From positions 89,570,566 through 89,634,565 of the forward strand of contig NC_039359.1 of the NCBI RefSeq assembly GCF_003573695.1: DNA of 64,000 nucleotides, in the 5' to 3' direction. Within the stretch, counting starts at the first letter, position 1; each line of letters starts with the position of its first letter. The notes under the pieces are model-generated. The model made no database searches. It had not been told where the DNA came from and saw nothing but the letters and a program-made list of their open reading frames with translations. Below are positions 35,017-46,887 of the stretch, in pieces. Both the position numbers and the translations under genes were made by a program. The DNA comes from Papaver somniferum (lineage: Eukaryota > Streptophyta > Magnoliopsida > Ranunculales > Papaveraceae).

Positions 35017-38000
35017 GCCAGTGAGGAACTTAGAGTTGTGCTTGCATAGCCGTTATATGAGACATTGTTGATGCGAAGGTGCAGGTTTCTTTTTCTATCT
35101 CATGTTTGTTTACTTACCTATTATGATCTCTTCAAATATATGTTTTACATGATTTCTGCCAACAGGTGCAACTTACCACCATAGATTTTTTAGAGTGGAT
35201 ACGTATTAGTCGTTAGGTTTGCTCTAAATGAAGGAGATCGATGCAGCTAACCTGAAAACTAATACGTTTTCCTCTCTAGTTTCATTGGTGACTAAACTAT
35301 TATGATAATTAGTTTTCCTTGTCATTATTTTATCCTGACTGAAATACTCACTTACTACCATTCTCTTTTTGTTTTCTAATGACTCATTGACCGGAAAACT
35401 TGAAGTTGGAGATGTGTTAGTGTCGCGGTACCATCTGAAGTGAAGAACAAGATAAGAGACTGTTGTCTGTTCCTGCAAGGCTATTCAAGAGCTTGAATAA
35501 ATGAAGTTGCTTCAAATGATTTTATTCCGACTTCTTGAATAGGTCTTTTAGAATAAGTATACAACAACGAAAGAGCAAAATATTCATTTTTATGCCATAA
35601 GAAACAACTCACCACAGAGAGTTCACGTAGAGAAAACATATTACCGTGTATCTTAATTTTCTGTGAACTTCGTGTAAGTGTGTTGTTTATTTTGGCACAA
35701 CTCAGGCTCACCTTATTGAGATCGATGCCGCAAACCTGACAAGTAACCTCTTTAATTCCATTTGGTGAGTAAACTCTTTACATATAGAGTTTCTTGCATT
35801 ACTTATTATTATGAAGGTCTCTTTCCCATGATGAAAATTGATTGATTCTTAATACCCTTCCCTTTGTTGTGACAGGATTAATTGATGCGACCTGAAGCTG
35901 TGTAAGTGTTGCAGAAATTCATAGGTAACAAGTGCATATCTTGTATTGTATTTTTTCCACCATTTACATAGCCTTGCAGGAACAGTGAGGAACCTAGAGA
36001 TGTGCTTGCATAGCCGTTATATGAGACACTGTTGATGTGAAGGTGCAGGTTTCTTTTTTTTATCTCAGGTTTGTTTACTTACCTATTATGATCTCTTCAA
36101 AAATATGTTTTACATGATTCCTGCCAACAGGTGCAACTTACCACCGTAGATTTTCAGAGTGGATACGTATTAGTCGTTAGGTTTGCTGTAAATGAAGGAG
36201 ACCGATGCATCTAACCTGACAACTAATACGTTTTCCTCTCTAGTTCCATTGGTGAATAAACTCTTATGATAATTAGTTTTCCTTGTCATTATTTTATCCT
36301 AACTGAAATACTCACTTACTACCATTCTATTTTTGTTTTCTTAGGACTCATTGACCGGAAGACTTGAAGTTGGAGATGTGTTAGTGTCGCGGTACCATCT
36401 GAAGTGAAGAACAAGATAAGAGACCGTTATCTGTTTCTTCAAGGATATTCAAGAGATGAAATAAATGAAGTTGCTTCAAATGATCCTATTCCGACTTCTT
36501 GAATAAGTATTTTAGGATAAGTATACAACAACGAAAGAACAAGATATTCAATTCTATGCCAGAACAAACAACTCACCACAGAGAGTTCAGGTAGATAAAA
36601 AATCTTACCGTGTATCTTAATTTTCCGTGAACTCTGTGTAAGTGTGTTTTTTATTTAGGCACAACTCAGGCTCACCTTATTGTGATCGATGCCGCAAACT
36701 TGACAAGTAACCTCTTTAATTCCAGTTGGTGAGTAAACTCTTTACATATAGATTTTCTTGCATTACTTATTATTATGACGGTCTCTTTCCCTTGATGAAA
36801 ATTGATTGATTCTTAATACCCTTCCCTTTGTTGTGCCAGGATTCTTTGATGCGACCTGAAGATGTGTAAGTGTGGAAAAAATTCATAGGTAACAAGTGCA
36901 TATCTTGTAATGTATTTTTGACACCACTCGCGTAGCCTTGCAGGACCAGTGAGGAACCTAGAGATGTGCTTGCATAGACGTTATATGAGACACTGTTGAT
37001 GCGAAGGTGCAGGTTTTATTTTCTATCTCAGGTTTGTTTACTTACCTATTATGATCTCTTCAAATATATGTTTTACATGATTCCTGCCAACAGGTGCAAC
37101 TTGCCACCATAGATTTTTCAGAGTGGATATGTATTAGTCGTTATGTTTGCTGTAAATGAAGGAGATCAATGCAGCTAACCTGACAACTAATACATTTTCC
37201 TCTCTAGTTCCATTGGTGACTAAACTCTTATGATAATTAGTTTTCCTTGTAATTATTTTATCCTGACTGAAATACTCACTTACTACCATTCTCTTTTTGT
37301 TTTCTGAGGACTCATTGACCGGAAGACTTGAAGTTGGCGATGTGTTAGTGTCGCGGTACCATCCGAAGTGAAGAACAAGATAAGCGACTGTTGTCTGTTC
37401 CTGCAAGGCTATTCAAGAGCTGGAATAAACGAAGTTGCTTCAAATGATTTTATTCCGACTTCTTGAATAGGTATTTTAGGATAAGTATACAATAACGAAA
37501 GAACAAGATATTCATTTTTATGCCAGAACAAACAACTCACCACAGAGAGTTCACGTAGACAAAATATATTACTGTGTATCTTAATTTTTCGTGAACTTTG
37601 TGTAAGTGTGGTTTTTATTTTGGCACAACTCAGGCTCACCTTATTGAGATCGATACCGCAAACCTGACAAATAACCTCTTTAATTCCAGTTGGTGAGTAA
37701 ACTCTTTACACATAGAGTTTCTTTCATTAATTATTATTATGAAGGTCTCATTCCTTTGATGAAAATTGAGTGATTCTTAATACCCTTTCCTTTGTTGTGC
37801 CAGGATTCTTTGATGCGACCTGAAGATGTGTAAGTGTGGCAAAAATTCATAAGTAACAATTTCATATCTTTTAATGTATTTTTTCCACCACTTACGTATC
37901 CTTGCAGGACCAGTGAGGAACCTAGAGATGTGCTTGCATAACCGTTATATGAGACACACTGTTAATGAGAAGGTGCAGTTTTCCTTTTCTATCTCGGGTT

Positions 38001-38430
38001 TGCTTATTATGATCTCTTCAAATATATATTTTACATGACACCTGCCAACAGGTGCAACTTACCACCATAGATTTTTCAGAGTGGATACGTATTAGTCGTT
38101 AGGTTTGCTGTAAATGAAGGAGATCGATGCACCTAACCTGACAACTAATACATTCTCCTCTTTAATTCCATTGGTGACTAAAATCTAATGATAATTAGTT
38201 TTCCTTGTCATTATTTTATCCTGACTGAAATACTCACTTACTACCATTCTCCTTTTGTTTTCTAAGGACTTATTGACCGGAATACTTGAAGTTGGAGATG
38301 TGTTAGTGTCGCGGTACCATCTGAAGTGAAGAACAAGATAAGAGACTGTTGTTTGTTCATGCAAGGCTATTCAAGAACTGGAATAAATGAAGTTGCTTCA
38401 AATGATTTTATTTCGACTTCTTGAACAGGT

Positions 38431-39889
38431 CTTGTAGGATATGCGTTGTTTCTCTTGGCACAAATAATGCTTACCTTATGGAGATTGATGATGCAGCAAG
38501 CCTGACAAGCAACCTACTTAATTCCAGTTAGTGAGTAAACTCTTACCACATTAAAGTTATGTGCACTACTTATCATTATTATGGTCTCCTCTAAATGAAA
38601 ATTTTGGTTGATTCATACTACCATTCTCTTTGCTTTTTGAGGATTCATTGATGCAAACACCTGAAGCTGGACAAATGATGAACAAGTGAGAGAATGTTGG
38701 CCTTGCAAAGTTGTACAAGCGAGGGATTAACTTGTAACCAAGATCAAGATTCTTGAATTAAGTTTATTCCTACCCTTGTATATGCGTTCTAGGACATTGA
38801 TAGAGAAATATAATTAGAACTGTTGATGTGCAAGAATACCTGGACATGTAGACAAGTTGGAAGATATGAGACAATGTTGGTCCTGTGAAGCTGTGGAAGT
38901 AGGACAACTGAGAAGTAACACATTCTCGTCTCTAATTATTATGGTGAGTAAACTCTTACTACAACTTTTCAGACTTTTTCATATGAACCATGTATGTGAA
39001 TTGGCAGTTACAATTCTGTCAAATAAATATAAACTTTTGATACTTAGGTTGTCAATGTTTAAATTTTTATGATTGAATGGTATTCAACAATGAAAATGTA
39101 TGAAATCCAGAATAACAATGCACATGTAACTGAATGATTCTTTGTCTCTCCTGGGAACATTGTTTCCAATTTGATTGTCACTAATTTTATTGTTTGCAGA
39201 TTCATGTAAAACAAAATTCCCAAATTACTGAATGAATCTTTAAATTCTATGAGATCTGTTTCTAATTTTGGTTTTTGTTTCTTTTATTGTTTTGTCGGGA
39301 TACTAGAATTGATGGCAAGAGCTGGTTAAGGCTACTATGATCTCAATGGACAACGTTTTTTGGCGGATAACAACTTTTTTCATCCAAGGTGTATATAATG
39401 CAGAACAACACTTTCTTATATTTAGAAACTGCTGAAAAACACAATCCTTCTCATTTGATTATAACCATATAGGGAACCATGTATTTTTTAGGCTTAAGCA
39501 GTTCTTCCAATGTAAAGATGATACTCATATATACTTTGCATATGTGAATGATTGAGGAGTATTATTCCAGAATAATTGAGGAGTATGTATTCCAGAATTC
39601 ATTATGCTGCTAGAATGAGAATGTATGTATTGTGGAATGAGATTGAATTCCAGAATAATTGAATGAATGAATTCCTTGTGCTCCTAGAATGAGAATGTAT
39701 GTACTGTGGAATGAGATTGAATTATGGGTTTCAGATTAAGTATTGCAGGTTCAGAAATGAATTGCATTGCAGCTTCAGAAACTAATTGTATTTGCAGCTT
39801 CAGAAATGGGTTGCATTGCATTGCAGGATCCAATTATGGGAGCTTATTTATAACAGTAAAAAAACGTTTTTTTTTTTGAAAACTATTTT
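38431..39889 (+). other. Diverged tail of the hairpin locus
   Basis: 38431-38960 keeps pieces of the unit (GGTGAGTAAACTC-like donors at about 38530 and 38940, GATTCATTGATGC at 38642) but has lost the left arm of H3. An H2-like hairpin remains at 38701-38793 (TACAAGCGAGGGATTAACTT against AAGTTTATTCCTACCCTTGTA). 39540-39725 holds two copies of an 80-bp GAATGAGAATGTATGTA repeat, and 39750-39830 short GCAGCTTCAGAAA repeats. No coding region. Confidence 0.5.
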
Positions 39890-40608
39890 TTTTACCAACG
39901 TCGAATCAACGTTATAATATCTGTTAGTAATTCGCACACCTGGAAAATTCATTATTGTTACAATGAATTTTCAACGTCTAAAGCCGTTAGTCTATATGTT
40001 ACAGCTATAGACACGTGGCAGACGGCAAACGTTATAGTCAGCTGTTACGAATCGAATCGTTACAGCAAGCTGTTATATCCAAAATTTTACAATCAATCAT
40101 CAACGTTTGAAGACGTTACATTACACGTTACAACTAATTGACACGTGTCGTACGGTAGCCGTTACACTCATCTGTCACGGTGCTGAATCGTTACAATAAC
40201 TGTTAAATACTATCTGTTACAATCAACTAAAACAACGGTTAAAATCGTTGTTGTAGCTGTTACAAGAAAAGGACAGGTGGCAATAAGTCAACCGTTACAC
40301 ACAAAATCTTCGTTACAGTATCTGTTACACCGAACTATTATAGTCTAACCGTTACGACATACACAATAACGGCTATCCATTACAACAAAATGACATCAGA
40401 TAAATCTTGTGCTGACTAGATAACTGTTGGTGTATTTATTCCAACAGACGGAATCGTTACTTAACAAAATTTTATTGTAACGAAGTGAACCGTTGAAAAA
40501 TTATTGTAACACTAATAATAATGGCACATTTCCAACGTTTTGCTGATGTTACAATATATAGATACTAACGTTTTTTCAACGTTACAAATTCCCTGATTTC
40601 GTGTAGTG
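39890..40608. mobile_element. CACTA-type transposon terminus (right end only)
   Basis: Ends in CGTGTAGTG at 40608, the reverse complement of CACTACACG, a CACTA-family terminus. The preceding 700 bp is dense in CGTTACA/TGTTACA and AACGTT words in both orientations, as expected for sub-terminal transposase-binding repeats. The matching left end was not found in the window, so the element is truncated or its left end has diverged. Confidence 0.6.
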
Positions 40609-42640
40609 GAGCGAGACTCATCTGCAGGTCTCTTGAGATTCAACTCTCAGCCACACAAACAAGACCTAACTCTTAGCCTCTCGGGATATAGCCTCCGTCC
40701 TCAAAGACACATCTACTAGTACATCATGAGATATATTAATCATTTATGATTATTATCCTCATGACGCGTCCACGACGTCCATGAGCATGATCAATAATTA
40801 GGTCTCCAGTAAGCACTACCTATGCCTCCGTCTCACGAGAACAACTTAAGTCTTACGAGCCTCGTGACTAACTCCTAGTACATTTTCACGAGATATATTT
40901 GTCATGTCTGCCCCCATAAATGATAAGATTCATGAAAGACCCCTAGTAAGACCCCTCTGAGGTTTCACTAATCAGATCAAGGTTTTCATGGTCTCATAGA
41001 AATAAGAGACACTTTCGGGCACATATACAGCCTTTACTCTCTGTCTCATGAGCATGTCCCAGATGATTCCATAAGACATGAAACCTACGGGATAATCTCA
41101 ACCTCGTGCAAACATAGAATAAAAGTATTACTAACAAACCTCAGACACAAGCCTCATCCTTAAGTATATGCCTTAAGTCTCTCTCATATTCACCAAAAAT
41201 GACACATTGACAGGGTCCGTCCCTCGTAGTCCATATATGCACGAAAATATAAGATTGAGGCTCAATCTCAGCTTCTCTCGTATCTCGTACACGATATCCT
41301 CATACTATGTTGTGCTCTTCACATGACTCATCCTAGTCATCAAATCAGGAAATATTTTTCTAACTCAGCCAACATCGGCTATAGAGGGTATTGTTACTCT
41401 ACCACCACATCATCCCGAAGGCTAGCTCAGTCTTATAAATTAATAAGGGGATATCTTTTGGGTTTTGGTATATCGTTCCACAACTTGTATGGAAAATACC
41501 CAGCTCTATATCTCACCAGTCATAAAAGCAGTGGGTCGGGGAAATTACTAGAAGCAAGGAATAAGTCTCATCCTTAGCTATTTCTCTAATCAAAACAGGA
41601 GTGGTCCTCACGTCACTTCATCCTAATCTCACCGACTACAAATTAGATATTACTTTAGTTATAAATAGGACATTAATCGATTTTGCCGAACATATCACAT
41701 AGAGTATTATTTTGTAACCAAGATTTACTATGATTTCTCTCTCCCACTCCCACTCTCTCTCTCTCTCATATCTGCTTTTCTCCTAAGATGAGACCTTATC
41801 TTTTTCTCTTTTGACTGAAACAGTTTCCGAACAGTTAATATCTTGGTTTAAGTGAAGATTGTTCATGCTCAACCTCTCGCAACTCACACTACAAACTCTA
41901 AATCTCAGATCTATCCTTTTATCCATTTATAGGTATTTACATTTCCGAATTGTGTATTTTTCTTTCGTGTCTTACTTCATATATGTAATAAAGTCATATC
42001 TACTCCAGTCCTTTCTGAACGCCTTTCCATAATCATGAATCACATTTTTTTTAATTGTTTTAAGATCTAAAGGATGTCTACTATTACTAAAGTATTTAGC
42101 TTTTAGAGTTCGTACCCATATTGCTTATATGGGTATCAAAAGGTTCCGCGCTAGCCTACCTAACCGAGCTAAGTTATTACTTTCTATGTTTCTAAAATCG
42201 ACCCTCCTAGATTTGTTAGTTGACTTTAGAATTGACCAAATATTTAGGTAAAAGTCATTTTACCTTTTTTTATTCGACATAATAAGTCTCTCTATTTACC
42301 TAGAGTACAAGTAACTAAATCGATAATAAGTAGTCTAGTAAAATTCCTTATTATTTATTATCAATTTATTACAATTCACGAGTTTTCTTTTTTGCTGTTA
42401 ACTTTTGCGAGGGAGAAAAAACATATGTCAAAAATGATTTGTTCACAATTTCAAGGCCATCCTAAAAATAATTTTATCTCATGCAATTATCATAGACAAC
42501 CAACAAACTTATGAGAAGTTTCCCAAAAGTTAATTTGTCTCTTCAAACAAAATACTTTCAAACTTGTGGAGAATGTACTAGCTGGAACAACTTGAAACAA
42601 CCGAACAAAATTACATAGTACAAATTGTAATACATCATTT
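40609..42640. other. Unassigned repeat-like spacer, possible degenerate LTR
   Basis: No ORF with a recognisable domain. 40609-41580 has many CTCATGAG/CTCGTGAG-type words. A TATA-like TATAAATAGGA near 41660 is followed by a CT microsatellite (41744-41768). The layout resembles a worn LTR, but I cannot place its ends. Confidence 0.35.
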
Positions 42641-43190
42641 TGCTAAGGCGTCATTTGGTAAAATTTATGATTATCTACTTATCATTATAGATAATCATAA
42701 ATTTATAAATAAACTAAATTATTTTATTAAAGAATTAATCATAATCATAAATTGATAAATGATTTTGATACAATCATTTTTATAATAAATTTTCATAAAC
42801 ATTTTTTCAAATAATTGATTATCTTAAAATGATGATCTCAAAAAAGATATGAAAGAACGATGATCTAGAATTTATTTAGATATTAATTAGAATTACCATA
42901 AGACTAAGTGGATATTATTCTAGCTGACGTGGTCTTCTAATCTAGATACCGGATTGGAAGGCCATTGGACTTGGCCTTAGACAAAAACATGCCAAATTTG
43001 AGTAAAAATAAAATTTGTCCGGTAATTTCCAAAGCCCTTTTATCTTCTCTTGTGAAGATCGAACGTGCTTTTTTCCTGACACAGACGTGCTAAGTAAAAA
43101 TAAATCTCATCCGGTAAATTATAAACCTCGATCTTCCCTTGTAATACCCACCGTATTTTTTCCTTGTATCACTCCAAGTCTTACTCCCGC
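42641..43190. other. AT-rich spacer upstream of the LEA-like gene
   Basis: 42660-42840 is very AT-rich with repeated ATAATCATAAAT words. No coding or transposon signature is supported. Confidence 0.6.
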
Positions 43191-43252
43191 ATGTGAATGA
43201 CTCTGACTTTCTCCACCACCACAAAATGCCATGACTCATTTATTAACCTAAT

Positions 43253-43396
43253 ACGTGTCGCTATTTTGACAAACTCAGAAAATATGCATGCAGAATACTC
43301 GTTCCAGTCGCCACAGCAAAGCCGACGTGTGTCAACATATAACACGTACAGCATAGATCTTTCCACATTTGCAGGTGATACCAGACACTATAAAAG
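43253..43396 (+). promoter_or_regulatory. Stress-type promoter of the LEA-like gene
   Basis: ABRE-type ACGTGTC is at 43253-43259. An RY-type CATGCA is at 43287-43292. A DRE/CRT core GCCGAC (43321-43326) overlaps an ACGTGT box (43325-43330). A further ACGT core is near 43345, and a TATA box TATAAAAG is at 43389-43396. The start codon at 43513 would leave a 5' UTR of roughly 90 nt. The boxes predict response to ABA, drought or cold, and possibly expression in seeds. That prediction rests on motif knowledge only. Confidence 0.65.
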
Positions 43397-43512
43397 CATC
43401 TCACTGAAACGTTAAAAAGACATCACACTCTCACATTGTTAAAGAGAAAAGAAACGGCAACCCTCCAAACAAAAGAAATCAAGCTATAAATCCTCCAAAT
43501 CAGATCTCAAAT

Positions 43513-44025
43513 ATGTCTTCACAAAACTTCAATGCAGGACAAGCTAAAGGCCATGCACAGGTTAGTTTACTTGCAATGAGGGAGATCGGATTTGTACTTT
43601 GGTAGTATCCAACATGACATTTCTTCTGTTCTTTCTCGTAAATTCATTCAAGTGACATTTGTTTATGATTCTATACATTGTAGGCCAAGACACAAGAGTG
43701 GGTCGAGTCCGCTAAGGACACTGCTCAATCAGCTAGGGACAAGACAGCGGATGCAGCCAATGCTACATCCGATTCTTGCCAACAGAAAAAGGAAGAGGCA
43801 TCTGGCTTCCTCCAACAGGTAATTTACCGATTCGAATACATTATCCTGTATATACCTAACCGAAGGCTGCATTTTTCATTGTTGAGCTAATATTTGATGG
43901 CATTTATTCTGGTTGTTGTTATGCAGACTGGGGAGCAGGTGATGAACATGGCACATGGTGCAATGGAAGGTGTCAAGAATACACTTGGAGTTAATGACAA
44001 CACTAGCCACAGCCACAAAAAATAG
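43513..44025 (+). CDS. KIN/LEA-like small hydrophilic stress protein, three exons
   Basis: Exons are 43513-43560, 43684-43818 and 43927-44025 (stop included), joined by GT-AG introns of 123 and 108 nt, both in phase 0. The product is 93 residues and starts MSSQNFNAGQAKGHAQ. The middle exon is Ala/Lys/Asp/Ser-rich and helical (AKTQEWVESAKDTAQSARDK, then TADAANATSD). The last exon reads TGEQVMNMAHGAMEGVKNTL and ends in SHSHKK. The order NAGQAKG, K-A-S/T-D helix, then GxxVxxxAxGAxxGVKNxxG matches plant KIN1/KIN2-like stress-induced proteins, slightly longer than the usual 65-70 residues. Such proteins are intrinsically disordered, cytosolic or nuclear, and accumulate under cold, drought or ABA. 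No signal peptide or membrane segment. Promoter boxes fit. The polyadenylation signal AATAAA is at 44087-44092. This is the only convincing host gene in the window. Confidence 0.88.
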
Positions 44026-44086
44026 ACAATTCTAGAGAAGAAGACGACGCCAATAAGTAGGACTAATAATTGGCATCGTCGTTTAT

Positions 44087-44092
44087 AATAAA
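44087..44092 (+). terminator. Polyadenylation signal of the LEA-like gene
   Basis: AATAAA, 62 bp after the stop codon, followed by A-rich then GT-rich sequence. Confidence 0.55.
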
Positions 44093-44537
44093 AACACAAG
44101 ATAAATGAGGATGACCCCCTCATCATTCTGTGTGTGTTAATTAGCATCACTGTCTTTTCATTTCTGTAATTTTGTTCTCTTCAATGTTTTGGTTTGGCAA
44201 TTGTGCTCGTGAAATGGGTTACCAATTGTTCCCACTCCGAATGGGGTGGAAATAACCTCTTCCTTCTTCTATTGTACTTTTTCTTTGAAAGAAATTGAAG
44301 TAAATAGTACTCAACTCTGATTCGCTTCAATCAGCAGAATTTGAATTTGAATGAACATGTGATTGATTCTATAGTTTCGCACTGCTGGAATTGATGAGGC
44401 AGCGTCTACCTAAAACAGGAAACATCGGTTCTAGACATACTGTCCAAAAAAACCACCCCAAAACCGTTATATGAGTGTGAGTGGTAGCGCTCGTCTTCGG
44501 GGAATTAGCAGTAGGCCATTTAAGGTTGGATTGGGTC

Positions 44538-45422
44538 TAGGGGTGCATATATCCTACCCTTACCCGCCAATCCTACCATACCCGCCAGTTTTTTAACCGT
44601 ATCCTATCCTATCCACTATTTGGCGGGTAGGGTGACGGGTAAACATTATTTCATCCGCCAGTTAGCGGGTAGGGTGACGGATATAATCCGAAATTATCGT
44701 ACCCGCTTACCCGCCTCATATATGTAAAAAACCAAATAATCCCTGTCCTTTTTTAATAGTAGTGGGAAAAGGTCGATTTCCATCGGCGATGGTAGCAAGT
44801 TTAGCAGAACATACCGCTGAACATGCATAATTGGGACCAATCGGAGATATTTTAGCTTCATCAGGAGGTGTGAACTCATCAGTTTTAGTAATACAGCAAC
44901 ATGACGTCGTTCATACTAATGAAGCTCCTGTCTCGAAGGTTTTTGTTAGTGATCAGCAAGAAGGCTCGACTAGCACTAGTTATACTGCATCTCCGTTGAA
45001 AGAAAACCATGTCCCTTCTAATTTGGTGTGATTATGGTAGCAAATTAAATAAAATGTGTAAATGTAAATAATGGGGTTAACCAAAGAACCGTGTTGTAGT
45101 ATTAATTCAAACACCTTACCAGCATTAATCTTCTCCATAGTTTCACATCTTTAGCATTAAGTTCAGGCACCTTAATCTCTATATCATCTGGCTCTTTATC
45201 GTTTCCAGATTCAATAACCTTCGAAATTCGTAAAAGAAAAAAAAAAAAACGGTTATACCCGCCACCCTACCCTACCCGACCCGCCAGAGAATGGATTGGG
45301 TAGGATCTTACCCGTTTAATGGCGGGTAGGGTGGCGGGTAAAATTTTTCTTAACCGCCAGTAAACGGATAGGATGGCGGATATAGGTCATATCCTATCCA
45401 CCCTACCCGTTGTGCATCCCTA
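44538..45422. mobile_element. Non-autonomous hAT-like element with TACCCGCC-rich ends
   Basis: 885 bp. Left terminus TAGGGGTGCAT, right terminus ATGCACAACGG...read as GTGCATCCCTA on the plus strand, an imperfect inverted pair. The 8-bp target duplication is ATTGGGTC (44530-44537) and ATTGGATC (45423-45430), one mismatch. About 150-180 bp inside each end is dense in TACCCGCC/GGCGGGTA words in inverted orientation, so the two ends can fold on each other. The middle has a 66-codon frame (44831-45031) of unknown origin and no transposase. Confidence 0.75.
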
Positions 45423-45430
45423 ATTGGATC

Positions 45431-45995
45431 CACTGCATGTGTTACAGCAGTTTTGGGGTGATTCAGTTACACGGTCCCATTAGAATTTTTGAACAGTAAA
45501 ACGATTGCTAACATATTACTACTCCTTATGTTTCAAAAAAAAAAAAAAAAGGAAAAAAAAAGCATGTTTTTGAAAAAGAAAGTTAAATATTTTAAGATTT
45601 CTAAAATTTTCCTACATTAAAGACCGCATGGTCCACATCTACCTCTTTTAACAAATTTGCTATCTATTTCTGTATCTTGGTTTTCTCCTTACAAATCAAT
45701 GTACCACTTTTTTCTCAACAATTAAATAAACAAAAAACATTACTAAACAAACCTTTTTTCTTTTAATTCGAAAAGAGTATAACGTAAACCTTAAAAATTG
45801 GCTAGCTCTATTGGGTTTAACCTAGCCGATTACTTGACCAAAAAAGATGAATTGCATATCTCGTCGTTTTTCCGTTTCCTTCGTTAATTTTATAGTAATT
45901 GTTTTCCATTGAAAATATACACTTACTTTATTCAAAAGTATTTTTAAGAAAATTACATATACTTTCCTCAAAAAACATGTTTAAGAAAATAACTC
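45431..45995. other. AT-rich spacer
   Basis: A-rich run at 45535-45570. No gene or complete transposon found. Confidence 0.6.
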
Positions 45996-46379
45996 TTTCA
46001 CTACAAGAAAAGTTGGATTAAGCGATCAGTCATTTTTGGTTGGAAAAATCCATATTGAGTCGCTCTAACCCTTAAAGCGATTTAATTTGGCTCTCACTCT
46101 CGAGTTGCAAAAGATGGGATTTCTACAAGTCTAGAGCAGCTAGGCAATCGCTTTAGTAATCAAGCAATTATCACACAGCGTCTTTTTTTTTAATTGCTTC
46201 ATGACTAGACCGACCTTCCTAGAGCAAGCAAAATAGTGATCGCTTTAAAGCTAGACCAACCAAAATACAGCAAGTAAAACGCTGATCACTTCATAGATAA
46301 ACCAACGATAATAGAGCAAGTAAAACGCCGATCGCTTCATAGATTGACCAACCATAATAGAGCAAGTGAAATACCTGAA

Positions 46380-46545
46380 GTTGGTTGCTTACATTTTTGA
46401 GCTACCAAATTTTTTGCCCTGAAGTTAGTTCCTTACATTTTTGAGCTACCGAAGTTGGTTGCTTACATTTTTGAGCTACCAAACTTTTGCCCTGAAGTTG
46501 GTTGCTTACATTTTTGATCTACCAAAATTTTTACCCGTTACATCT
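46380..46545. repeat. Short tandem repeat inside the CACTA element
   Basis: Four to five copies of GAAGTTGGTTGCTTACATTT followed by TTGAGCTACC, with irregular spacing of 40-60 bp. Confidence 0.75.
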
Positions 46546-46887
46546 GTTGTTCTAGTGCCGGAAGTATCTGGCCGATTTCGATTTAGATAATCCCAAATTG
46601 AAATTAAAATTAAAATTAAAATTGATACTAAAACAAATTATGAATCAGATTAAAAACTGAATCAAGTTTTATTGTATCACATAGATCAATTTACATCATT
46701 TCTTTAAAAAAAAAAAAACAATCTTTACAGGAACAAAAAGATCAAAAATACAAACTAATCATTACATTTTCCTTAATTTTGAAACAAAAGATGAACACTC
46801 CTTCGACTTTGTAGCACCAAGCTCATAATAAGAGATTCATACTGTCATCATTCTTGTGTTTAAGTTCCTCTCTGATCATTCATCATT

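Larger units (their letters stand above)
32511..38430 (+). ncRNA. Tandem array of 964-bp hairpin-exon units, candidate structured RNA locus
   Basis: TTGGAGATGTGTTAGTGTCG (minor variants) occurs at 32511, 33476, 34441, 35406, 36370, 37334 and 38292, a spacing of 965, 965, 965, 964, 964 and 958. Each full unit has three GT-AG segments with T-rich 3' ends. In the second unit they are 34323-34415 (93 nt), 34800-34910 (111 nt) and 35085-35165 (81 nt). Between them are segments with four long hairpins, listed separately for one unit. The first hairpin starts at 33263, 34228, 35193, 36157, 37121 and 38079. Minus-strand ORFs of 76-90 codons recur in several copies but contain no known domain, drop out in others, and simply follow the repeat. 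I see no promoter or polyadenylation site that I can assign. Function unknown; the alternative is a passive tandem repeat inside a transposon. Confidence 0.55.

Noticed and set aside
45520..45750. Possible Stowaway-type MITE start (CTACTCCTTATGTTTCAAAA)
   Set aside because: The left end is only loosely similar to CTCCCTCCGTTTC, and no inverted partner is found.
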